Shown here one piece after another: positions 1 through 7,210 of a stretch of DNA of 64,000 nt (positions are counted from its first letter, which is position 1; each line of letters begins with the position of its first letter). The notes under the pieces were generated by a model. The model did not search any database and was not told where the DNA came from. It worked only from the letters and a program-made list of their open reading frames with translations. The position numbers were made by a program, and so were the translations under genes. The DNA is from CAYJIX01 sp964370375 (lineage in GTDB: Bacteria > Desulfobacterota > Desulfovibrionia > Desulfovibrionales > Desulfovibrionaceae): the NCBI GenBank assembly GCA_964370375.1, contig CAYJIX010000002.1, positions 1 through 64,000 of the forward strand. The letters are read 5' to 3'.

Positions 1-53
1 TGGCTGCCGCCAACGCTCCAAAAGACTCAGCACAATGAATTGTGCAGGAGTCT
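1..53 (+). repeat. Right end of a family-1 MITE-like repeat, cut by the window edge
   Basis: These bases match the right-hand end of the family-1 elements at 51976-52241 and 61695-61902: the 'gccaacgctcc' block followed by a hairpin with arms GACTC-A-GCACAA and TTGTGC-AG-GAGTC around a TGAA loop. The rest of the element would lie upstream of the window. The hairpin with flanking A and T runs looks like a bidirectional terminator. Confidence 0.7.
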
Positions 54-384
54 TTAGTTGTGAGATCCTAACGTCTTTCACGGCAAACGTAATATCCTGT
101 CACTAGCCTTGCACGCAGTTGCCACATGCCAATCCCTCTGCACAGCAAAACTTATAATGTTATAGTACAAAAAACTAAACCTTTCTAATTGCATAGCTCG
201 TTTTAGAACCATAGCCTTTACATCAACAGGGGCTGTTCCCTGTCAACACTGATCATAGAAGGATCGGACAGACTAAGAGCTTATCCCTAAATAACGTACC
301 GTGGACGATAACGGTGTCAAAGCACATTTTTCTCAGGTCGAGTACCAAAAGACGTGCACTTCCTTCGCAAAAATGCACTTTTCC
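54..384. other. Intergenic region upstream of the porin
   Basis: No convincing gene is visible. An in-frame extension of the porin frame runs back to a GTG at 301, but it has no ribosome site there and precedes the signal peptide, so I treat it as leader DNA. Confidence 0.5.
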
Positions 385-413
385 TTGTACTCGCCTCACG
401 TTACATTTATTTA
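385..413 (+). promoter_or_regulatory. Candidate sigma-70 promoter of the porin gene
   Basis: TTGTAC (385-390), a 17-bp spacer and TATTTA (408-413) lie about 30 bp before the porin start. The -35 box is good and the -10 box mediocre. Inference from sequence only. Confidence 0.35.
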
Positions 414-441
414 TGGACAAGCTCTAAAGGAAGGTTTTATA

Positions 442-1980
442 ATGAAACGGCTTGCAACGCTTTTTTTAGCTGCCGGCATGCTTATGGTTGCCTCGGCACC
501 TGCCAAAGCTGTGGATGTGAAGATTCAAGGGCATTGGCAATTTGGTTTTGAATGGGCCAATTCAGGTTTAACCAAGCAAAAAACAAAGGATACTTTCAAT
601 GCTGTGCAGCGTTTGCGCACGCAGATTGATTTGATCGCTTCAGAAAGCCTTAGGGGGATTGTTTACTTTGAAATTGGCAAAACCCAATGGGGGGTAGATC
701 AGGGTGGCACTGTTGGCAGTGACACCATTGATATCAAGCTGCGTTACTCATATGTTGATTGGATTGTACCTGATACGGATGTAAAAGTGCGCATGGGTAT
801 TCAACCGTATTTATTGCCAAACTTTGTGGCTGGCGAAAACGTACTTGGCACTGATGGGGCAGGTATCACTGTATCCTATTGGTTCAACGAGATGGTTGGC
901 GCAACTGCGTTTTGGCTGCGAGCAGAAAATGACAATTCCGGAAGCACCACAGTCAATGGTTTCTCGGCTTCTGAACAAAATGACGCTGCTGACTTTTATG
1001 GTATTACTATTCCTGTGAAGGGGGATGGCTTTCAAGTTGTTCCTTGGGGCCTAATGGGTTCTGTGGGTAGTAAAAGTTTGGGCTCATGGAATGGCACAAG
1101 CTATAGCCCAGCGCCCGGCTATGATGGTGCGTATCTTGCGCAAGGTCTTATGCCCTATGCAGGCGCTGTACTTTTACCACAATCTGACATTGGCTATGAA
1201 ACACCTTGGTGGCTTGGCATTGGCGGCGAATTGACCTTGTTTAGTCCTTTCCGTATTGCTGCAGAGTTCCGTTACGGACAAGCCGATTTTGGCGATGTAG
1301 CCTTAGCAGGGCTTGACACCGGTGCTTATACAGGCCTTGACCCCAATAAAGAGTTTGATATCAAACGTTCCGGTTGGTACGCAGGCCTTATTGCCGAATA
1401 CAAGCTTGATTTTGTGACTCCCGGCGTCATCTTTTGGTACACATCAGGTGACAATTCCAATCCCTATGACGGTTCTGAGCGCATGCCTTATGTGACAGAA
1501 AATTCCACAGGCGGTTGGGGTGCTACAAACTTTGGCTTTGATGGTGGAAGCAGTGTGGGCGTGTCCAACAGGTACGATGTTATTGGGCAAACCAATATCG
1601 GTACCTGGGGTATTATTGGGCAGCTTAAAGACCTTAGCTTTGTTGACAAGCTGACCCATACGATCAAGTTTGGCTATTACATGGGCACAAACAATAAAAA
1701 CATGCCGAAGAATGCCGGCATGTCTACGTATCTGTCAGGTTCTGTGGCAGATGGCAATGCCAACATTGACGGCTTGTACATGACAACAAAGGACCATGCC
1801 TTTGAAATCGATTTTGTGACAGATTATCAGATTTATCCCAATCTGGCAGCGTCCCTTGACCTTGCCTACATGCGAATCGATATGGACAGCGGTGTTTGGG
1901 AAGAAACCATGGGTGCGGCATGGAATAATCGCGAAGAAAACGCGTACCGCGTTGGCGTATACATGCGTTATAATTTCTAA
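442..1980 (+). CDS. Outer-membrane homotrimeric porin, Desulfovibrio type
   Basis: Predicted 512-residue outer-membrane porin allowing passive diffusion of small solutes. The ATG at 442 is chosen because AAAGGAAGG sits just upstream and the protein then opens with a clean signal peptide (MKRLATLFLAAGMLMVAS...) ending in an AKA cleavage site near residue 23. The mature part is rich in aromatic and glycine residues with alternating polar/hydrophobic stretches typical of a beta-barrel, and it ends in Phe (YMRYNF), the signal read by the BAM machinery. Length and style match the abundant trimeric porins of Desulfovibrio. It is monocistronic: a strong terminator follows, and a remnant of a repeat end lies right after the stop codon. 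The transported substrate cannot be predicted. Confidence 0.85.
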   Translation: MKRLATLFLAAGMLMVASAPAKAVDVKIQGHWQFGFEWANSGLTKQKTKDTFNAVQRLRTQIDLIASESLRGIVYFEIGKTQWGVDQGGTVGSDTIDIKLRYSYVDWIVPDTDVKVRMGIQPYLLPNFVAGENVLGTDGAGITVSYWFNEMVGATAFWLRAENDNSGSTTVNGFSASEQNDAADFYGITIPVKGDGFQVVPWGLMGSVGSKSLGSWNGTSYSPAPGYDGAYLAQGLMPYAGAVLLPQSDIGYETPWWLGIGGELTLFSPFRIAAEFRYGQADFGDVALAGLDTGAYTGLDPNKEFDIKRSGWYAGLIAEYKLDFVTPGVIFWYTSGDNSNPYDGSERMPYVTENSTGGWGATNFGFDGGSSVGVSNRYDVIGQTNIGTWGIIGQLKDLSFVDKLTHTIKFGYYMGTNNKNMPKNAGMSTYLSGSVADGNANIDGLYMTTKDHAFEIDFVTDYQIYPNLAASLDLAYMRIDMDSGVWEETMGAAWNNREENAYRVGVYMRYNF

Positions 1981-1989
1981 ACGCGTATA

Positions 1990-2011
1990 AAGATTTCTGC
2001 ACAATTCATTG
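1990..2011 (-). repeat. Solo end of the family-1 repeat
   Basis: The 22 bases here differ at about three positions from the reverse complement of the family-1 right end (core CTGCACAATTCATTG). No other part of the element follows, so this is a relic end or a chance-retained fragment, inverted relative to the copy at 1-53. Confidence 0.5.
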
Positions 2012-2048
2012 CAGCAGATGCCTTGGATAAATAAACAGCATAACTCCT

Positions 2049-2104
2049 CCCCTACAGTGTCGGTGCAAAACATATTTTACGCCGATGTTGTAGGGGCCTT
2101 TTTT
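2049..2104 (+). terminator. Rho-independent terminator after the porin
   Basis: CCCCTACA (2049-2056) pairs with TGTAGGGG (2089-2096). The internal TCGG/CCGA pairs extend the stem, and a run of T residues follows. Confidence 0.8.
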
Positions 2105-2129
2105 TACAAAACTATTCTGTTAGGCAAGG

Positions 2130-2969
2130 TTATTGTTCGTTTTTAAACAGTTCACGGCAGGCTTTTGGAAAATCGGTTATGATACCTGTTACGCCAAGAT
2201 CTGCCAGGTGTTTAGCTTCCTGCATGTCATTGACGGTCCAAACATTCACATATATCCCGGCGTCCAGACATTTGGCAATATCTTCGGCTGACACCAGCTC
2301 CCTGTCCGGATGCCATGCTATTGCGCCATACGTGCGGCATAATTCCACAGGCGATGCTGGGCGCATGCCCTCTGTAAGGACGGCCCTTGGCAGTTCAGGC
2401 AAAAGCTTTTTGGCCTCACCAAGGTAGTTGTGCTGAAAGGAAGAAAGTAGCACATGGTCTACCATATCAAGACGTTGTATCATGTTTATCACATCTTGCG
2501 CGATGCTATCATGCCCTACAAGGTGCGCATGGTCTTTTATTTCAACATTCACGCGCCAGTCATGCTTTTTTACCAAGAGCAGGGCTTCTTCAAGGGTAGG
2601 GATTGTTGCGGCAGTGCAAGAGGTTGCAACTTCACCTGCGGCTATTTGCCCAAAAGGATCTGTGGCAATAAACCAAGATCCGGCATCAAGGGTTTGAAGT
2701 TCCGCAAGCGTGAAATCGCATACCCGAAAAGGTGCAGACTGTGATTGCATGGTAGCAGCTACATTTGTAGTTCGCTCCAGCGTATCGTCATGAAAAACAA
2801 TCAGCTGGCCATCCTTGGTATAGCGTACATCCATTTCCCACATGTCTGCTTGCGCAGACAGGCCAAGCTTTGCTGCCATCAAGGTGTTTTCTGGGCTATG
2901 AGCGCGTGCGCCGCGGTGTGCAATCACAAAGGGGGGCTTCTTACGTGTAGCAAAAAATTGTGCAATCAT
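2130..2969 (-). CDS. ugpQ: Glycerophosphodiester phosphodiesterase
   Basis: A 279-residue GDPD-family TIM-barrel enzyme that hydrolyses glycerophosphodiesters to glycerol-3-phosphate and an alcohol. Family signatures are present: AHRGARAHSPENTL near residue 18 (catalytic His, Arg and the metal-binding PENT), MDVRYTKDG and VFHDDTLERTT with the second catalytic His, a conserved KDH segment, and a C-terminal VWTVND / GVTGIITDFP pair. There is no signal peptide, so it is probably cytoplasmic (UgpQ-like rather than periplasmic GlpQ). It lies 9 bp after the methyltransferase gene on the same strand, so the two are probably co-transcribed. The ribosome site is weak, consistent with coupling. Confidence 0.9.
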   Translation of the reverse strand: MIAQFFATRKKPPFVIAHRGARAHSPENTLMAAKLGLSAQADMWEMDVRYTKDGQLIVFHDDTLERTTNVAATMQSQSAPFRVCDFTLAELQTLDAGSWFIATDPFGQIAAGEVATSCTAATIPTLEEALLLVKKHDWRVNVEIKDHAHLVGHDSIAQDVINMIQRLDMVDHVLLSSFQHNYLGEAKKLLPELPRAVLTEGMRPASPVELCRTYGAIAWHPDRELVSAEDIAKCLDAGIYVNVWTVNDMQEAKHLADLGVTGIITDFPKACRELFKNEQ

Positions 2970-2978
2970 AATATTTTT

Positions 2979-3827
2979 TTAGCAGTTGCGTGTGTTGTTT
3001 TGCTCAATCATCGGCTGTTTTGCCGTGCGGTTTTTTTGAGGGATCAGCTTTGAAAAAAGCCCTTTTCTAAAACTTTGGGTCGAAAGCTGTAAGGGGGCTT
3101 CTTCTGCTTTTAAAGGCATGGGAGTAAGGGGGCGTTCTTGCTCTATGCTCACGCTCATACCCACAAAGGCTCCAAAGGGCAGGTGGTATATGTGCTTATT
3201 GACCCTGTGCCATAAGGAAGCAGGGTGCCAAAAACGTGCAGGCCCTGCCAAGGTTGAAAGACTGCGTATCTGTGCATGTGGGCATAATTCTTTGCACAAT
3301 TTTGCCATATGCCAATAAGAGTGTAAGGGATAGTTACGTTCGCTGGAACTTGCTGTTTTTACAATCTTGATACAGCGCGCTGCGCGTTGAGAAAGACCAT
3401 GCCAAGACCATATATTCATAAAGCCAAGCACAAGTCCGCGCCGTGCAACACGCATGGCTTCTGATAGGGCATGTTGCAGGTCATAGCTTGCATCAAAGGG
3501 GGTGAGCAAGGCCACATAATCCATGGAATCGTCATCAAAGGGCAGATGGTCAGGCACACCAAGGCGCAATTCCACATACTTTGTCAAGGTTTCGCGAATA
3601 GTTGACATGTCACCTTCCTTGATAACAAGGCCTGACACGTCAAAACCATACCCATGAAACGCGTTCAAAAAATGCCCCGAGGCGCAAGCTATTTCAAGCA
3701 AAGTGGCATTACGGCACGGCCATGACAAGGTAAGCTGCTCAAAAAGCCTATCTTTGCAGCCTTGTACAAAAACGTCCTTTGCGTTTTTGTATTCTTGTTC
3801 CTTTGTGGTGGTCGCTTCGCTTGTCAT
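2979..3827 (-). CDS. Class I SAM-dependent methyltransferase, substrate unknown
   Basis: A 282-residue protein with a Rossmann-type methyltransferase core. Motif I is recognisable as LLEIACASGHFLNAF near residue 44 (the usual E/D-x-G-x-G glycines are partly replaced, reading CASG). An acidic post-I region and VPDHLPFDDDSMDYV (motif IV, methyltransferase type 11 style) follow. The later part, with ARRGLVLGFMN and a C-terminal basic tail, fits small-molecule or lipid methyltransferases, but no substrate can be inferred. It is the first gene of a two-gene unit with the glycerophosphodiesterase. No strong Shine-Dalgarno sequence precedes the ATG. Confidence 0.7.
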   Translation of the reverse strand: MTSEATTTKEQEYKNAKDVFVQGCKDRLFEQLTLSWPCRNATLLEIACASGHFLNAFHGYGFDVSGLVIKEGDMSTIRETLTKYVELRLGVPDHLPFDDDSMDYVALLTPFDASYDLQHALSEAMRVARRGLVLGFMNIWSWHGLSQRAARCIKIVKTASSSERNYPLHSYWHMAKLCKELCPHAQIRSLSTLAGPARFWHPASLWHRVNKHIYHLPFGAFVGMSVSIEQERPLTPMPLKAEEAPLQLSTQSFRKGLFSKLIPQKNRTAKQPMIEQNNTRNC

Positions 3828-3890
3828 ATCGTGAACTCATTGTTGGCGACTTTTAGGAAGCTTTTAAAAAAAATGTTTTGTTGAAAAGGC

Positions 3891-4187
3891 TTACGCCTCT
3901 TCCTGCTCATGTATCCAGCGTGTAAGAGCTTCCACAATATCACGGGCTTGTTTGACGCTAGAGATGTTGAATTTGGACTGCTGGCGGTATTCTCCTGCAG
4001 ATTTTCTATAGCGTCTTATGCTGTATTTATCAGGGCCATAGCTGTCATTTTCCGTGTTGAGCTCTTGGTAACGGAATAAAATAGTAGTCCACGCGCCCTT
4101 ACTCAAAACAGCCTTGTCAATTTCTTTTACTAAAATTTGGCCGTTTTCTTCATAGGTAATGGTGATATCATCCGGTGTACTGCTCAT
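3891..4187 (-). CDS. Small conserved-looking hypothetical protein
   Basis: I do not recognise this 98-residue protein. It is acidic at the start, then charged and rich in Tyr/Arg (RRYRKSAGEYRQQSKFN), with a helical C-terminus (VKQARDIVEALTRWIHEQEEA). There is no signal peptide, membrane segment or Cys motif. A purine-rich AGGATAG sits a few bases before the ATG, and codon use resembles its neighbours, so it is likely a real cytoplasmic protein. Confidence 0.55.
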   Translation of the reverse strand: MSSTPDDITITYEENGQILVKEIDKAVLSKGAWTTILFRYQELNTENDSYGPDKYSIRRYRKSAGEYRQQSKFNISSVKQARDIVEALTRWIHEQEEA

Positions 4188-4248
4188 GAGCTATCCTGCA
4201 TTAAAGGTTTGTATTGGTGTTTATGGGTGTTATGTGTTGCAAAGGTTA

Positions 4249-4479
4249 CTAAACCTTTGCCCGCGCAATGGCGCCTTCGATAAATTCCGGCAACGGGGTG
4301 CGGTTTTCATGCAGCCCAAGATCCGGAGGATCGGGGGTATACCTTGACGCATTAAAGCTAGCTGCGGCAGCCATTCCCATAGAAATTTCTACAAAGTTTA
4401 TGGTGGCACCTCTTGCTGCTTGACGGTCAAGCTCTAGCAAAATCGCGTCAGCGTTTTTAACGGTAGGGATATTGTGCAT
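4249..4479 (-). CDS. Small hypothetical protein
   Basis: A 76-residue product when started at the ATG at 4479, which has an excellent AAGGAAGG site 5 bases upstream. A longer reading to 4539 lacks such a site. The sequence (MHNIPTVKNADAILLELDR...) has no recognisable domain. The middle is Ala/Met rich (EISMGMAAAASFNAS) and the tail proline rich. It lies 61 bp upstream of the 98-residue protein on the same strand, so the pair may form a small operon. Confidence 0.5.
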   Translation of the reverse strand: MHNIPTVKNADAILLELDRQAARGATINFVEISMGMAAAASFNASRYTPDPPDLGLHENRTPLPEFIEGAIARAKV

Positions 4480-4639
4480 ACTAACCTTCCTTAGTAAGGC
4501 GTGTACGAAGAATGTAGTCCATGCTTTATATGTAGGCATTTTTTACAAGAAAGGCAAGCAGGCTAGGTTTTGCCCTAAATGTGTGTTGTGGTGCTGTGCG
4601 CGTGCAGATGTTGCAAGAGGCAGTAAGCTGAAAGAAACA

Positions 4640-4669
4640 ACAAAAACCCAGATATACTGGGTTTTTGTA
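4640..4669 (-). terminator. Terminator of rpmB (bidirectional stem)
   Basis: AAAAACCCAG and CTGGGTTTTT form a perfect stem around an ATATA loop, with T runs on either strand. It lies between rpmB and the small hypothetical gene. Confidence 0.8.
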
Positions 4670-4700
4670 TAATTAAAGGCTTTACGCTATAAAGCAAAAA

Positions 4701-4910
4701 TTATTCGGCTTTACGCACAACAGGCTTTGTAATAAGCCCAGAGCGCATGCAACGTGTGCATACAGAAACGACACGCACTTCGCCATTGGGGAATTGGTGA
4801 CGTACAGATTGCAAATTGGGAAGAAAACGACGATTGGTTTTAATGTTAGAATGGCTCACGTGGTGGCCTGTTTGTGGCTTTTTGCCACACATTTCGCATT
4901 GCTTGGACAT
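4701..4910 (-). CDS. rpmB: 50S ribosomal protein L28
   Basis: A 69-residue L28 of the large ribosomal subunit. The start at 4910 gives the canonical MSKQCEMCGKKPQTGHHVSH opening and has GGAGG six bases upstream, so the five extra in-frame codons (MMEDP) are not translated. Two CxxC pairs (CEMC near the N-terminus, CTRC near residue 57) mark the zinc-binding C+ form of L28. The basic middle (NIKTNRRFLPN) contacts rRNA. Monocistronic with its own terminator. Confidence 0.95.
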   Translation of the reverse strand: MSKQCEMCGKKPQTGHHVSHSNIKTNRRFLPNLQSVRHQFPNGEVRVVSVCTRCMRSGLITKPVVRKAE

Positions 4911-5105
4911 GGGATCCTCCATCATATATTCGAACGCATGCTTACAAACAGCATTTGTCTGTATAAAAAGGTCAACCTGTGTTAGGTATCTTTTTTAGCT
5001 AAAATAGGCAAGCTTTTTTTTATTTTTTTTTGGGAAAGGCTGCCCGACTATTGAAAATATATTGCAATAATTAATACATATGTTGTTGTTATACGCTATG
5101 TTCCA

Positions 5106-5573
5106 TCAAGTGCTGAATGAAAATTCGATCGTAAATTCACCATGGTCTGTCGAAAACGGAATAGCCATGATAGAAGCGTCTGCGGCATGGTCTATGGTAT
5201 GTTTTGGGCTCATGGTAACTGTTGGGGTGGAGCCTTGTAAGGTAAGCCCTGTTTCGGCAAGTCGTGCTCTTGCTTGGCCCGAAATCATGTTGATGATTTC
5301 GCCGACAGTATCCTTGGTGTCTTGCATGATATCTTGAATATCATCACCAAGCATTCCCTTAACCACGCCAATAGCACAGGCCTTGGTAAAAGATACGGCA
5401 ATAACTCCGGTTTTTGCACCGGTAAAGGTTACAGTTGCCGAAACATCACCTTGGGCTAGATTGTCCTTTTTAAGGTAAGGTTTGTTAGGCGTTGGAGAAA
5501 TGCCAGCCATTGTGCTGAGAACCTGAATGGTTGCTTGCACAAAGGGTTTTGCTATTTCAATATCCGTGGACAT
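5106..5573 (-). CDS. cheX: CheX-like chemotaxis phosphatase
   Basis: A 155-residue CheX/CheC-family protein, predicted to dephosphorylate phospho-CheY-type response regulators. The start at 5573 is set by GGAGG eight bases before the ATG; the upstream 22 codons are excluded. The phosphatase helix carries the ExxN signature in TVGEIINMISGQAR (near residue 94), preceded by DIQDIMQDTKD. The family fold is supported by beta strands such as SATVTFTGAKTGVIAVSFT. Length matches stand-alone CheX. No chemotaxis genes lie nearby, so its partner is elsewhere in the genome. Confidence 0.8.
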   Translation of the reverse strand: MSTDIEIAKPFVQATIQVLSTMAGISPTPNKPYLKKDNLAQGDVSATVTFTGAKTGVIAVSFTKACAIGVVKGMLGDDIQDIMQDTKDTVGEIINMISGQARARLAETGLTLQGSTPTVTMSPKHTIDHAADASIMAIPFSTDHGEFTIEFSFST

Positions 5574-5798
5574 GGTGCCTCCATGGCAAATGACAAGTCC
5601 GCTTAAGTATACAGAAATTGTTATGCATAGTCCAGCCATTTCAAAAGGGTAATACTAATCAGTGACGTAAAAAAATATTTTTATGTTGCCAAGAAAATTC
5701 CATATAAAAGATGTGTAAAAGTCCCATTGCCGTATACAAAGAGCGCGCAATAGGTTTTGACATTTTTGAGCGACTGTGTGGTTTTTTGCAAAAGGTAT

Positions 5799-5827
5799 TT
5801 GACGCCATAGCTTTTGCCTACTATTAT
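5799..5827 (+). promoter_or_regulatory. Sigma-70 promoter of the enolase-superfamily gene
   Basis: TTGACG (5799-5804), exactly 17 bp, then TATTAT (5822-5827), located 28 bp before the ATG. One of the best promoter matches in the window. Confidence 0.65.
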
Positions 5828-5855
5828 AGCTATACCCAACAAATAAGGAGGCAGT

Positions 5856-6962
5856 ATGAAGATAGAATCAATAGAAATGCGTCATTTGTCTATCCCCATG
5901 CGAGAAGCGTTTGAAACCAGTACCGAGGTGAAAGACCATATTGAACACGTCCTCTTAACGGTACGAGCTGAAGGCTTAACAGCCTATGGGGAAACAACAT
6001 GCCATCAAACCCCATATTATATAAACGAAACAACAGAAACAGCGTGGCATATCCTTTCGCGTTTTGTGGTGCCGCACATTGTGGGCCTTAATGTAGAAAG
6101 CATCCATGATTTGCTGGACAACAAATGGTTTAAAAGCGTTCGCGGTAATCAATTTGCAAAGTCGGGCCTTGAAACAGCCATTTGGGACCTTGTGGCCAAA
6201 AGCCGTGGAGAATCAGTATCAAAAACCCTTGGCGGCACAAAAACCGCCATTGCATCAGGGGTGAGTGTCAGCATTCAAAAGGACATCCCTGCCATGCTTA
6301 AAAAGGTCGAAGGCTATCTTGCACAGGGGTATCACCGTGTTAAAATAAAGATCAAGCCCGGGAAAGATTATGACGTTTTGGCGGCTGTCAGAAAAGAATT
6401 TCCCAAGGTGCCCATCATGGCCGATGCCAATTCTGCCTATAAGCTTGAGCATGTGGATTTGTTCCGTAAAATGGACGAACTTGACCTTATGATGTTTGAA
6501 CAGCCTCTTGCCTATGATGATATTGTTGACCATGCTAAGCTACAAAAAATGGTAAAAACGCCCATCTGCCTTGACGAAAGCATCCACACGGTGGAGGATG
6601 CACGTAAAGCCATTGAGCTTGGAAGCTGCCGTATTATCAATATTAAGATAGGGCGAGTGGGCGGCCTTATGGAAGCGAAAAAAATTCATGATTTGTGCCA
6701 GCGCAACAATATCCCCGTATGGTGTGGTGGGATGCACGAATTTGGCGTGGGCAGGGCCCATAATATCGCCTTAAATTCCCTTGAAAACTTTACCTTACCG
6801 GGTGATGTTGCAGGTTCAGATAAAACCTATTTGCAAGACATTGTAGAACCGCCCCTTTTGCTCAATAACGGTTTTATGACTGTGCCACAAAAGCCGGGTA
6901 TTGGCGTGACCCTTATTGAGGATTTGGTAGAAAAGTTTACGCTAAAAAAAGTTGTATTTTAA
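5856..6962 (+). CDS. Enolase-superfamily enzyme: o-succinylbenzoate synthase / N-acylamino-acid racemase type
   Basis: A 368-residue member of the muconate-lactonizing subgroup. Catalytic features are all visible: the KxK base (RVKIKIKPG, near 165), three metal ligands in MADANSAY, FEQPLAYDD and CLDESIH, and the opposing Lys in IINIKIGRVGG, followed by WCGGMHEFGVGRAHN. The sequence follows the type-2 MenC / N-succinylamino-acid racemase pattern closely, with His where MenC proteins usually have Leu (GGM-L-E). AAGGAGG lies ahead of the ATG. No other menaquinone gene is nearby, and Desulfovibrio relatives are generally thought to use the futalosine route. Racemisation or dipeptide epimerisation is therefore as likely as the menC reaction; this part is inference. 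Confidence 0.8.
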   Translation: MKIESIEMRHLSIPMREAFETSTEVKDHIEHVLLTVRAEGLTAYGETTCHQTPYYINETTETAWHILSRFVVPHIVGLNVESIHDLLDNKWFKSVRGNQFAKSGLETAIWDLVAKSRGESVSKTLGGTKTAIASGVSVSIQKDIPAMLKKVEGYLAQGYHRVKIKIKPGKDYDVLAAVRKEFPKVPIMADANSAYKLEHVDLFRKMDELDLMMFEQPLAYDDIVDHAKLQKMVKTPICLDESIHTVEDARKAIELGSCRIINIKIGRVGGLMEAKKIHDLCQRNNIPVWCGGMHEFGVGRAHNIALNSLENFTLPGDVAGSDKTYLQDIVEPPLLLNNGFMTVPQKPGIGVTLIEDLVEKFTLKKVVF

Positions 6963-6980
6963 GAGAATTGATTAAGATTT

Positions 6981-7023
6981 TATACAGCAAAAGCCCACGT
7001 TTACCGTGGGCTTTTGCTGTATA
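6981..7023 (+). terminator. Bidirectional terminator
   Basis: A perfect 19-bp stem: TATACAGCAAAAGCCCACG pairs with CGTGGGCTTTTGCTGTATA across a five-base loop. It separates the enolase-superfamily gene from the convergent rpoD cluster. Confidence 0.85.
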
Positions 7024-7129
7024 AAAATTGCTAGCTGTAAAGGAGAAAATTTTTTTTAAACGCCTATGAGTAGGCAATTCTAAAAGTTTGCTTTAAAAAA
7101 TTGACAAAATCCTTAGTATCGCAGGTTTT

Positions 7130-7210
7130 CACAGGCTGTTCAGGTAAGGAAAAGTCCTTTTCTCCAACAACCTTCATCCTACCCAGACAGCCCTTTTGGG
7201 ACAGCCTGCT
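7130..7210 (-). repeat. Short copy of the stop-codon-abutting repeat (family 2), after rpoD
   Basis: Read on the minus strand, the sequence directly following the rpoD TAG is CAGGCTGTCCCAAAAGGGCT, then TGTCTGGG, and it closes with CTGAACAGCCTGTG. The copy after murA has nearly the same opening (CAGGCTGCCCCAAAAGGG...TGTCTGGGG) and the same closing end. This version is only about 80 bp and lacks the middle blocks. Confidence 0.6.

Noticed and set aside
301..441. N-terminal extension of the porin from a GTG start
   Set aside because: No ribosome site, and it would bury the signal peptide; the ATG at 442 has AAAGGAAGG upstream.
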